Shown piece by piece: positions 1 through 5,911 of a DNA stretch of 9,284 bases. The notes below the pieces were generated by a model. It ran no database searches and was not told the origin of the DNA. It saw nothing but the letters and a program-made list of their open reading frames with translations. The number at the start of each line of letters is the position of its first letter. Position 1 is the first letter of the stretch. The stretch covers positions 1 through 9,284 of the forward strand of contig JACQEF010000293.1 of NCBI GenBank assembly GCA_016200745.1, written 5' to 3'. The DNA is from Chloroflexota bacterium (GTDB taxonomy: Bacteria > Chloroflexota > Limnocylindria > Limnocylindrales > CSP1-4). Made by a program: the position numbers and the translations under genes.

Positions 1-462
1 CTCGGGTGGTGGCTGGCGAAGCCAGACGATGAACGCGACCACGAACCGCAGGATCAGCGACAACCCGTACGACGTGCACCAGACGCACACCGCGTGGATC
101 ACGAACAGCTGCAGGTAGAGGAAGTAGAGTTCGAAGATCACGCCGGCCAGCGACAGGCCGTAGTGCGCGAGCAGCAGCCCGTAGAGGTCGGTCTTCCACC
201 AGGCGACGGCGAACGACAGCAGGATGATCGACAGGCCCACGCCGTAGACCGCCACGGGGATCCCGCCAATGCGGCTGTATTCGCTGAGCGCGACCTCCTC
301 GCAGCCCTTGATCGGGCCGCAGACGGGCGTCCCGCCGCCGAGCTCGACCACCGACAGGTAGGCGGCGATGAGCAGCCCGCAGACGTCCAGGACCGCGAGG
401 ATGATGCCCGGATGAACGCCGAACAGGCGCCTCGCGGGGGCCCGCTGGGCGAGGATGCTCAC
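1..462 (-). CDS. VKOR-family disulfide-generating membrane oxidoreductase, partial (C-terminus beyond window)
   Basis: Integral membrane enzyme that passes electrons from a periplasmic DsbA-type partner to quinone. The visible 154 residues have four hydrophobic segments (about 17-38, 68-90, 95-121, 124-149). The loop cysteine pair C48/C54 sits in CGPIKGC, followed by the family pattern EEV, SEYS and a GIPVAVYG turn. The active-site CVWC (C126/C129) is at the start of the last helix. This is the full cysteine set of bacterial vitamin K epoxide reductase homologues. I chose the GTG at 462, which overlaps the stop of the upstream DsbA-like gene by 4 bp (GTGA), implying translational coupling. 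Upstream in-frame sequence lies inside the DsbA gene. The catalytic core is essentially complete, so the missing part is either a short tail or a fused domain. Function in bacteria is DsbB-like; actual vitamin K metabolism is not implied. Confidence 0.93.
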   Translation of the reverse strand, partial: MSILAQRAPARRLFGVHPGIILAVLDVCGLLIAAYLSVVELGGGTPVCGPIKGCEEVALSEYSRIGGIPVAVYGVGLSIILLSFAVAWWKTDLYGLLLAHYGLSLAGVIFELYFLYLQLFVIHAVCVWCTSYGLSLILRFVVAFIVWLRQPPPE

Positions 463-1283
463 GACGGCGAGGGTACCGGATCGCCGGCCGCCGCCGCTTC
501 GATCATCGCCCCCAATTGGGCGGCACTTCGGAGCCCGACGACGACCTGTCCGTTGATGCTCATGGTCGGCGTCGCGTTGACCCCGGCCTTGACGGCGGCG
601 GCCGTCTCTGCGCGGACGGCGGCCTGCTGCTCGCCGGTCGTGCGGCAGGCGTCCCAGGCTGCGATGTCGAGACCAGCCTTGGTCGCGATGGCGCGCAGCC
701 GCGCGTCATTGAAGGCGCCCTGGTTCTCACCGATCTGGTTGGCGAACAGCAGGTTGTTGTACTGCCAGTAGAGGTCCTGGTCGAGGGCACAGCGCGCCCC
801 CGCGGCGGCCTCGACCGACTCATCGAACGGCGATGACGATCGCTGGCCCTGGAAGGCCGCGTCGTGATTCACGATCCTCAGCGTCCCGCTCGTGACGTAC
901 GTGCGGATGAGGCTCGGCTCGACCAGCTCGGCAAACTGGCCACAGACCGGACACTGGTAGTCCGACCACACGTCGAGGGTCACCGGAGCGTCCGCCTTGC
1001 CGAGCGTCCGCCCGTCGGCGAGATCGACGGGAACCTGGACGACCGATGCGTTGAGGTTCGACGTGTCGATCGACTTCGGGGCGGTCCCCTGCATGACCAG
1101 GAGCACCCCGATGAGCACGATTCCGATGAGGCCGAACCCAGCGGTCACCCAGATCAGCGGCGAGGGACCGCGTCGAGGGCTGTCGGCGGGACGGCGGCCG
1201 GTGCCGTCCGCCCGTGTGGCCCGGTCGGCGAGGCGGCGTTCGTGTCGGCTCGACGGCGCCGGGGCGTCTGTCCTGCTGGTCAA
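459..1283 (-). CDS. membrane-anchored DsbA-like thioredoxin-fold oxidoreductase
   Basis: Predicted 274-residue extracytoplasmic thiol oxidase. The N-terminal 40 residues are basic and Pro/Arg rich, a single anchor helix lies at about 43-64, and a thioredoxin-like domain fills 95-265. Active site is CPVC (C111/C114) after WSDYQ; the cis-proline loop is NATPT (P239). Two further cysteines, C165 and C213, are placed where many actinobacterial DsbA-like proteins carry a second disulfide. The start is TTG at 1283, because AGGAG lies 7 bases upstream and the frame upstream of it reads antisense to the Fur gene without family resemblance. The frame stays open to 2120, so an automatic call could be far too long. 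The next gene encodes a VKOR protein overlapping by 4 bp, the expected reoxidation partner. The fold and active site are clear; the substrates are unknown. Confidence 0.92.
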   Translation of the reverse strand: MTSRTDAPAPSSRHERRLADRATRADGTGRRPADSPRRGPSPLIWVTAGFGLIGIVLIGVLLVMQGTAPKSIDTSNLNASVVQVPVDLADGRTLGKADAPVTLDVWSDYQCPVCGQFAELVEPSLIRTYVTSGTLRIVNHDAAFQGQRSSSPFDESVEAAAGARCALDQDLYWQYNNLLFANQIGENQGAFNDARLRAIATKAGLDIAAWDACRTTGEQQAAVRAETAAAVKAGVNATPTMSINGQVVVGLRSAAQLGAMIEAAAAGDPVPSPS

Positions 1284-1443
1284 CGTGGTTCTCCTGGGCC
1301 CGTCTCGTGGGCCGCCCGTTGCGAGGCAGCGCGACACACGGGCGCGTGAACCAGCATCGCGACGGGCACCCGGGCCGGGCAGTGCCGACCGGACCGAAGG
1401 CCCTGGGCCCTTTGGACCGGCGCGAGCATTCACGGCGAGGATA
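1284..1443. other. divergent intergenic region between DsbA-like and Fur-family genes
   Basis: About 160 bases before the Fur promoter hold no convincing gene. The plus side ends in the promoter/operator described separately. For the minus-strand DsbA-like gene I see the Shine-Dalgarno site but no clear -35/-10 pair. An imperfect palindrome with AAGG/CCTT arms is present near 1398-1413 but is too weak to assign. Confidence 0.5.
1291..1295 (-). promoter_or_regulatory. Shine-Dalgarno site deciding the TTG start of the DsbA-like gene
   Basis: On the minus strand AGGAG is followed by 7 bases and then TTG at 1283. This is the only good ribosome site near the point where the membrane-anchored protein would begin, and it supports the non-ATG start over longer readings. 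Confidence 0.75.
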
Positions 1444-1472
1444 TTGAGACTCTGTCTCATTCGTGCTACGAT
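1444..1472 (+). promoter_or_regulatory. sigma-70-type promoter of the Fur-ZIP operon
   Basis: TTGAGA (1444-1449) and TACGAT (1467-1472) are separated by exactly 17 bp. The start codon GTG follows only 6 bases after the -10 box, so transcription should begin at or next to the start codon, giving a leaderless mRNA. No Shine-Dalgarno sequence is present. The -35 box lies within the palindromic operator. Confidence 0.75.
1445..1459. promoter_or_regulatory. palindromic operator, probable autoregulatory Fur-family box
   Basis: TGAGAC-TCT-GTCTCA is a perfect 6+6 bp inverted repeat, 15 bp overall, the size of a classic Fur-family 7-1-7 site. It overlaps the -35 box and part of the spacer, so a bound regulator would block RNA polymerase. 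The palindrome is seen directly. That the adjacent Fur protein binds it is inference from position. It could also influence the divergent DsbA-VKOR genes. Confidence 0.65.
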
Positions 1473-1478
1473 TCGGCC

Positions 1479-1931
1479 GTGGCGACGCCAACACCGATCA
1501 CCAGCGCACTCGACCGCGCCGGCTACCGACTGACGGCGCCCCGCCAGGCGCTGGCCGCGCTGATCGCGGACCAGGACGGCCATTTCACGGCGGCCGGGCT
1601 CGTCGCCGCCGCCCGGAGCCGTCGGCTTGGCGTTGGTCGGGCGACCGTCTTCCGGACCCTCGAGGTGCTCGAGGCCATCGGCGCGATCGAGCGTCTCGAC
1701 CTGCCGGGCGGCGAGCACGCCTATGTCGGCTGCAAGCCCGCGCACCACCACCACGTCGTCTGTTCTCGTTGCGGGCGGACCAGCGAGATCCGGGACGCGG
1801 ACCTCCAGCGGGTGGTCCGTCACGTGGCCCGCCAGACCGGCTACCGCGTCGACGAGCACCGCCTCGAGCTGTTCGGCCTGTGCCCGGCCTGCCTGGCCGG
1901 CGACGCGCGGCCGAAGGCCAGGAAGTCCTGA
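1479..1931 (+). CDS. Fur-family metal-responsive transcriptional regulator (Zur-like)
   Basis: 150-residue DNA-binding repressor of the ferric uptake regulator family, near the usual length. The winged helix spans about 10-80: GYRLTAPRQALAALI begins it, FTAAGLV follows, and the recognition helix region holds GRATVFRTLEVL. The dimerisation/metal domain follows, with the His run at 89-92. Two CxxC pairs (C95/C98 and C135/C138, in CSRC and CPAC) form the structural zinc site. C85 in YVGC could add a ligand to a sensory site. It starts at GTG 1479 with no ribosome site, immediately after a -10 box. The gene sits 1 bp before a ZIP transporter, which favours zinc (Zur) or a related metal over iron. 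The inducing metal cannot be read from sequence alone, so I give no gene symbol. Confidence 0.93.
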   Translation: MATPTPITSALDRAGYRLTAPRQALAALIADQDGHFTAAGLVAAARSRRLGVGRATVFRTLEVLEAIGAIERLDLPGGEHAYVGCKPAHHHHVVCSRCGRTSEIRDADLQRVVRHVARQTGYRVDEHRLELFGLCPACLAGDARPKARKS

Positions 1932-1932
1932 C

Positions 1933-2679
1933 ATGCCGGTGACGGCGATCCTCGTCTCGGCGGGCGCGTTCCTGTCCGCGTTCGCGGGCGGGCTGATCGC
2001 CATCCGGGCCGCCCAGCAGGTCGGGATGATCATCGCGATCGGCGCCGGGATCCGGATCGGCGCGGCGTTCTTCGACCTGATCCCGGAGGCGGAGACACTG
2101 GTCGGCGGCTCGCTCAACACCGTGATGCTGGCGACCGCGGTGGGCTTCCTGGCGTTCTACGGGGTCGAGAAGCTGACGACCGTCCACGTCGGGCACGAGG
2201 CGGCGGCCGAGCTCGACCACGGCGACGCCGCGCACCGTCACGTCGGGGTCATCGGCGCGAGCGGGATGAGCATCCACAGCTTCCTCGACGGCGTGGCACT
2301 GGCGGCCGGCCTGCTGGTCGGCGGCGGGCTCGGACTGGTCATCGCCGTGGTCGTCATCGTCCACCGGTTCAGTGACGGCATCTCCGTCGTGAGCATGCTG
2401 ATGGCAAGCCGGACGCCGGTTCGCGAGACCTATCGCTGGGTGTCGGTCGTGGCGATCGCCCCGGTGCTCGGCGTCCTGCTCGGCACGGTGATCAGCGTGC
2501 CGGACCAGGTCCTCGGGATCCTGCTGGCCGTGTTCGCCGGGTTCTTCCTGTACGTCGGCGCCGCCGAGTTGCTGCCCGAGGCGCACCGGTCCAACCGGTC
2601 CCGCTGGGTCGCGGTGGGGACCCTGGCCGGGGTGGTGGCGATCTACCTGTTCTCGGTGGCGACCGGGGCTGTCGGGTAG
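1933..2679 (+). CDS. ZIP-family divalent metal transporter
   Basis: 248-residue membrane protein, a normal length for bacterial ZIP carriers, with about eight hydrophobic segments. The signature helices are present: TM4 contains HSFLDG (H115, D119) and TM5 contains HRFSDG (H144, D148). In well-known ZIPs such as ZupT the acidic residue in both motifs is glutamate (HNFPEG/HNIPEG). Here both are aspartate, and TM5 has Arg next to the His, so metal preference may differ. A His-rich loop between TM3 and TM4 (about 85-103, six His) could bind metal before transport. The stop codon of the regulator is followed by a single base and then this ATG, with AGGA 9 bases upstream, so the two genes form an operon. 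Uptake direction and substrate (Zn, Mn or Fe) are family-based inference. Confidence 0.92.
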   Translation: MPVTAILVSAGAFLSAFAGGLIAIRAAQQVGMIIAIGAGIRIGAAFFDLIPEAETLVGGSLNTVMLATAVGFLAFYGVEKLTTVHVGHEAAAELDHGDAAHRHVGVIGASGMSIHSFLDGVALAAGLLVGGGLGLVIAVVVIVHRFSDGISVVSMLMASRTPVRETYRWVSVVAIAPVLGVLLGTVISVPDQVLGILLAVFAGFFLYVGAAELLPEAHRSNRSRWVAVGTLAGVVAIYLFSVATGAVG

Positions 2680-2682
2680 CCT

Positions 2683-2696
2683 CGCGGGTCGCCGCG
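2683..2696. terminator. weak stem-loop between convergent ZIP and ribokinase genes
   Basis: CGCGG-GTCG-CCGCG can form a 5-bp stem with a 4-base loop, 3 bases after the ZIP stop in the 31-bp convergent gap. There is no T-run, so assignment as a terminator rests mainly on position. Confidence 0.3.
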
Positions 2697-2710
2697 GACG
2701 ATGGCCGTCG

Positions 2711-3634
2711 TCAGCGACCGGCCGCCCGGAGCTCGTCGATCGTCGGCATGCCGTCGCGCGCCCCGGCGCGCGTCGTCGCGAGCGAAGCCGCACGGACAGC
2801 CCGCGCCGCCGCGTCGCCGAGCGGCAGACCCTCCGCGAGTCCGGCCGCCAGCGCCCCGTTCAGGGTGTCACCCGCGCCGGTTGAATCGACCACGCCGACC
2901 GGTGGCGCGGAAATCGTCTTCGCCTGGCCGGACTCCACGAGCAGGGCGCCGTCGGCACCGAGGCTCACCAGGACCGCCCGCAGCCCCAGTCGGTCGAGCA
3001 GCGCCACGGCCGCATCCACGGGCGCGGCGTCGGCAGGCAGCCCGACGAGGCCGGCGAGGGTCGCCAGCTCACCGCGGTTCGGGGTGAGGATGTCGGCCAG
3101 GGCGAGCGTGGACGCGTCGAGGCCGCCGGCCGGTGCCGGGTTGAGGATCGTGGTGGCGCCGCTCGCCCGCCCGATCCGGAGCGCCTCGTGCGCGACCGGC
3201 GTGGGGATCTCGTGGCCGACCAGCACGATGTCGCCGGGTCCCGGCTGCAGCGTCGCGAGTGCCCCGCGAACGTGCTCCGGCCCGAGCGCGACGTTCGAAC
3301 CGCCGGCCACGGCGATGCTGTTCTCGCCGTTCGCGTCCACGAGGATCAGCGCGACGCCCGTCGCCTCCTCGAGGCAGGCGAGCCCGCGGAGATCGATCCG
3401 GTCGGCCGCCAGGGCGTCTCGCGCGTCGCGCCCGAAGGCGTCGCCGCCGATCGCGCCGACGAACGCCGTGAGAGCCCCGAGCCGGGCGGCCGCGACCGCC
3501 TGGTTGCCGCCCTTGCCGCCGTGATGCCGCTCGAACCGGCCGCCGACGACGGTCTCGCCGGGCGCCGGGAGCCGCTCCACCGCTACCACCAGGTCGACAT
3601 TGACCGAGCCGACGACGATGACCCGGTGACTCAT
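2711..3634 (-). CDS. rbsK: ribokinase (PfkB family sugar kinase)
   Basis: 307-residue cytoplasmic kinase that phosphorylates ribose to ribose 5-phosphate with ATP, matching the usual ribokinase length. The N-terminus has the sugar-binding GSVNVDLV and the first PfkB signature GGKGGNQA (39-46). NPAP (165-168) and TPNRGE (184-189, the N..E metal/phosphate motif) come mid-protein. The second PfkB signature DSTGAGD (250-256) carries the catalytic base D256 and anion hole. The C-terminal run of Ala/Gly then MPT is typical of RbsK. It lies 18 bp downstream of the dehydrogenase gene on the same strand, so co-transcription is likely. No ribose transporter or RbsR is in view, so another pentose, deoxyribose or a nucleoside sugar remains possible. 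The start ATG has only a weak ribosome site, consistent with coupling to the gene upstream. Confidence 0.93.
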   Translation of the reverse strand: MSHRVIVVGSVNVDLVVAVERLPAPGETVVGGRFERHHGGKGGNQAVAAARLGALTAFVGAIGGDAFGRDARDALAADRIDLRGLACLEEATGVALILVDANGENSIAVAGGSNVALGPEHVRGALATLQPGPGDIVLVGHEIPTPVAHEALRIGRASGATTILNPAPAGGLDASTLALADILTPNRGELATLAGLVGLPADAAPVDAAVALLDRLGLRAVLVSLGADGALLVESGQAKTISAPPVGVVDSTGAGDTLNGALAAGLAEGLPLGDAAARAVRAASLATTRAGARDGMPTIDELRAAGR

Positions 3635-3652
3635 GGCGCCGCCCGCTGCCGG

Positions 3653-4474
3653 TTACGAACCGGTGATGAACTCGCCGCCGTCCACGCCGATGATCTCGCC
3701 GTTGATGAAGTCGGTCCCGTCGCCCGACAGCGCCAGGATGGCGTTGGCGACGTCCTGCGGCGTGGTCATCCGGCCGGTCGGGTTCCGCTTGGTCGCCGAC
3801 TCGATGATCATGTCGTGCTCGGGGATCTTCATCAGCGCCGGGGTCATCGTGACGCCGGCCCGGATCGTGTTGGCCGTGATCCCCTTCCGCGTCTGGGCGA
3901 GCTCCATCGCCAGCTGGCGGATGTGGGATTCGAGGGCGGCCTTGGCGGACGACACGACGCCGTAGGACGGCACCACGCGAGACGAGCCCTCCGAGGTCAT
4001 GGCGTAGATCTTGGAGCCGTGTTCGAGGAAGCCGCCGCGGTAGAGGTCCTGGACCCAGTAGACGAGGCTGTTGGCCATCACGTCCTGGGTCATCTCCATC
4101 TTCCTGCGATCGACGACCGCCTTGGGATCGTCCGAGATGAACGGGACCAGCGACCCGAAGGCCAGGGAGTGCATCACGACCCGGACGTACGCGTGACGGC
4201 CCTCCGTCGCCGACCGGTCGAACCGCTCGCGCAGGGTGACGAGCGCCGCCGCGCGCTTGTCGTCGTCGGCCGCGTTCATGTTGATGTAGAGCGCCTCGAC
4301 GCCGGCCGCCTCGATCGCCGCCTTGACCTCAGCCACGTGCGCCAGGGCCGCACGGAAGTCGAGGTGGATCCCGCAGATGTTGTAGCCGGCCTTCGCGAGC
4401 GTGATAGCGGTCGCCTGGCCCATCCCCGACGACCCGCCCAGGATCAGGGCCCAGCGCTCGCGGTCGTCGGTCAT
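3653..4474 (-). CDS. short-chain dehydrogenase/reductase, FabI/FabL-like enoyl-ACP reductase
   Basis: 273-residue NAD(P)H-dependent Rossmann enzyme. The cofactor motif GGSSGMGQ is at 13-20. The catalytic region holds Y171 and K178 in YGVVSSAK, a Tyr-(6 residues)-Lys spacing as in enoyl-ACP reductases FabI and FabL, not the YxxxK of ordinary SDRs. The C-terminal part (ANTIRAG near 201, NPTGRM at 231, INGEIIGVDGG) resembles the FabL branch. This suggests reduction of enoyl-ACP in fatty acid synthesis, though another enoyl-thioester is possible. I chose ATG 4474 because GGAGG lies exactly 6 bases upstream; the ATG at 4480 abuts that site and is too close. The frame remains open upstream to 4837 but those residues are not SDR-like. 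The ribokinase gene follows 18 bp downstream. Confidence 0.85.
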   Translation of the reverse strand: MTDDRERWALILGGSSGMGQATAITLAKAGYNICGIHLDFRAALAHVAEVKAAIEAAGVEALYINMNAADDDKRAAALVTLRERFDRSATEGRHAYVRVVMHSLAFGSLVPFISDDPKAVVDRRKMEMTQDVMANSLVYWVQDLYRGGFLEHGSKIYAMTSEGSSRVVPSYGVVSSAKAALESHIRQLAMELAQTRKGITANTIRAGVTMTPALMKIPEHDMIIESATKRNPTGRMTTPQDVANAILALSGDGTDFINGEIIGVDGGEFITGS

Positions 4475-4480
4475 CGGCAT

Positions 4481-4485
4481 CCTCC
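4481..4485 (-). promoter_or_regulatory. Shine-Dalgarno site choosing the dehydrogenase start
   Basis: GGAGG on the minus strand lies directly before the ATG at 4480 and 6 bases before the ATG at 4474. Optimal spacing selects the second ATG. Confidence 0.8.
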
Positions 4486-4496
4486 GGGGACTTTGC

Positions 4497-4515
4497 GACA
4501 CGGTCGCCCCGTGTC
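4497..4515. promoter_or_regulatory. 7+7 bp inverted repeat upstream of the dehydrogenase (operator or leader hairpin)
   Basis: GACACGG-TCGCC-CCGTGTC is a perfect inverted repeat, 11 bases before the GGAGG ribosome site. A possible -10 (TAGACT, minus strand 4533-4528) lies just upstream of it, placing the repeat in the early transcript or just after the start point. A repressor operator or a leader hairpin fits. No regulator gene is adjacent. Confidence 0.45.
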
Positions 4516-4655
4516 CGGGCGCGGCCGAGTCTAGCAGGGCCGATCGGCCGGCCCGCCGCGAGACGCGTGCAGATGCGCATGCGTATCGGGCCACGACGGG
4601 CAGGCTGGCCCGCGACGATCGGGCTGGTCGGACCTTCCCGTCGCCCGGCCCGGGC
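4516..4655. other. rest of the divergent intergenic region, dehydrogenase / PLDc_N operon
   Basis: The gap between the two start codons is 196 bp and has no convincing gene. Besides the inverted repeat it holds the possible minus-strand -10 TAGACT (4533-4528) and a 12-bp perfect palindrome, GGCCGATCGGCC at 4538-4549, near the corresponding -35 position. Short palindromes are common in DNA this GC-rich, so the latter is weak evidence. Confidence 0.4.
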
Positions 4656-4663
4656 GCTACCCT
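4656..4663 (+). promoter_or_regulatory. -10 element of the PLDc_N/ABC operon
   Basis: GCTACCCT ends 7 bases before the ATG at 4671 and no Shine-Dalgarno sequence intervenes, so the transcript is probably leaderless. The -35 region (TTCCCG at 4635-4640, 17-bp spacer) is poor. The element resembles those before the Fur and CoA-transferase genes. Confidence 0.5.
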
Positions 4664-4670
4664 CGGCGCG

Positions 4671-4880
4671 ATGGCCGAGCTCAAGACCGAACAGATCATC
4701 GCGCTCCTGGCGCCCATCATCGTCATCCAGCTGGGCCTGATGATCGCGGCGCTCGTCGATCTCGAGCGCGACGAGCGGCACGTCCGCGGCGGCAGCAAGC
4801 TGGTCTGGGCACTCGTGATCGTCTTCGTCAACGTCATCGGGCCGATCGTCTACTTCGTGGCCGGGCGGGAGGAGGCGTGA
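4671..4880 (+). CDS. small PLDc_N-domain membrane protein (YxlE-like)
   Basis: 69-residue protein with two hydrophobic helices, about 8-28 and 43-64. They are separated by a charged loop (DLERDERHVRGGSK) and followed by a short acidic tail. The pattern, two helices with a loop ending near W46 and an N-x-x-G-P-I-x-Y-F stretch in helix 2, is that of the phospholipase D nuclease N-terminal (PLDc_N) domain, found alone in many small proteins. It is the first gene of an operon and its TGA overlaps the GTG of the ABC ATPase by 4 bp. In Bacillus subtilis the small PLDc_N protein YxlE lies next to the ABC pair YxlF/YxlG, giving the same gene order. There the group is linked to control of sigma-Y; a similar role here is only a guess. 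No enzymatic residues are present. Confidence 0.85.
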   Translation: MAELKTEQIIALLAPIIVIQLGLMIAALVDLERDERHVRGGSKLVWALVIVFVNVIGPIVYFVAGREEA

Positions 4881-5911
4881 CCAGCGCACCGACGGCGTCG
4901 GTCGGGACAGCCGTTTCGGCCGGCCCGGCCATCGAGACCCGCGGCCTGTCGAAGCGGTTCGGCGCGATCCTGGCGCTCGACGGCCTCGACCTCGTCGTCC
5001 CGCGCGGATCGGTGTTCGGGCTGCTCGGACCCAACGGCGCGGGCAAGACGACGACCATCCGGATCCTCACCGGCCTGGCCCGGCCGACCGCCGGGACCGC
5101 GTCCGTGGCCGGCGTCGAGGTCGCGCTCGACGAGCCGCGACTCCATCAACGGGTGGGCTACCTGGACCAGGATCCGCGGTTCTACGGCTGGATGACCGGG
5201 CGCGAGCTGCTCGAGCTCGTCGGCCGCCTCCACGGGCTGTCCGGCACGGAGCTCAGGGTCCGCGTCGGCGAGATGCTGGCTCGGACGGGCCTGGCCGCCG
5301 CCGCGGACCGCCGGATCGGCGGCTACTCGGGCGGCATGCGCCAGCGGCTGGGGATCGCCCAGGCCCTGCTCCACCGCCCCGAGATCCTGTTCCTCGACGA
5401 GCCGGTCAGCTCGCTCGATCCGGAGGGCCGGCGCGACCTGCTGGAGCTGATCGCCGGGCTTCGCGGGGATGCCACGGTGGTGTTCTCGACGCACGTGCTG
5501 TCCGATGTCGAGCGGGTCTGCGACCGCATCGCGATCCTCGACCGCGGGCGGCGGGTGACCGAGGGACCGCTCGACGAGCTGCTGGCCGCGCACGCCCGGC
5601 CGATCTACCGGCTGGTCCCGGCGCCCGGGCAGGATGCGGCGGTCGCGGCGCTCGTCGAGCGGCTTCGTGACGCTCCCTGGTCGGCCGATGTCGGCGCCGA
5701 CGGAGGACCGATCCGGGTGACGGTCTCCGACGAGGCCGCCGCCGGCGCCGGGCTGCTTCCCCTCGTCGTGGCGGCCGGCGTCGTCCTCGAGTCGTTCGAG
5801 CGCGCCCGCCCCACGCTCGAGGACGTGTTCCTCGAGCTGGTCGGTCCGGCGCCGACCGCCGCCCTCGACGGGCGGGGTTTCGTGCGGCCACGCGAAGTCA
5901 CCGACCGATGA
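4877..5911 (+). CDS. ABC transporter ATP-binding protein (ABC-2 type, YxlF-like)
   Basis: 344-residue cytoplasmic ATPase that powers the ABC-2 permease encoded next. The nucleotide-binding domain covers about 18-235: Walker A GPNGAGKT (51-58), Q-loop Q98 in YLDQDP, signature YSGGM (150-154), Walker B LFLDEP (171-176), D-loop SSLD (178-181) and switch H206. The extension at 240-325 ends in the PTLEDVFLELVG motif usual for ABC-2 exporters. All catalytic residues are intact. It starts at GTG 4877, overlapping the PLDc_N stop (GTGA), with a purine-rich GGGAGGAGG just upstream. It ends in ATGA overlap with the permease, so the three genes are translated together. Substrate is unknown; lipids, drugs or peptides are the usual range of this subfamily. 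Confidence 0.95.
   Translation: MTSAPTASVGTAVSAGPAIETRGLSKRFGAILALDGLDLVVPRGSVFGLLGPNGAGKTTTIRILTGLARPTAGTASVAGVEVALDEPRLHQRVGYLDQDPRFYGWMTGRELLELVGRLHGLSGTELRVRVGEMLARTGLAAAADRRIGGYSGGMRQRLGIAQALLHRPEILFLDEPVSSLDPEGRRDLLELIAGLRGDATVVFSTHVLSDVERVCDRIAILDRGRRVTEGPLDELLAAHARPIYRLVPAPGQDAAVAALVERLRDAPWSADVGADGGPIRVTVSDEAAAGAGLLPLVVAAGVVLESFERARPTLEDVFLELVGPAPTAALDGRGFVRPREVTDR

Noticed and set aside
94..771. Plus-strand 225-codon open frame near the left edge
   Set aside because: It is opposite the VKOR and DsbA-like genes. Those have full active-site motifs and coupled start/stop; this frame has none.
1284..2120. Minus-strand open frame extending the DsbA-like protein by 279 residues
   Set aside because: It runs antisense to the Fur and ZIP genes, has low-complexity Arg/Ala/Pro composition, and a good Shine-Dalgarno plus TTG sits where the membrane anchor protein begins. 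High GC keeps antisense frames open.
1585..2793. Minus-strand 402-codon open frame across Fur and ZIP
   Set aside because: It is antisense to two well-supported genes. The translation is rich in Arg, His, Asp and Gln without recognisable domains.
3188..4534. Plus-strand 448-codon open frame
   Set aside because: It is antisense to the ribokinase and dehydrogenase genes, which have clear family motifs. The Arg/His/Asp-rich translation is typical of an antisense shadow.
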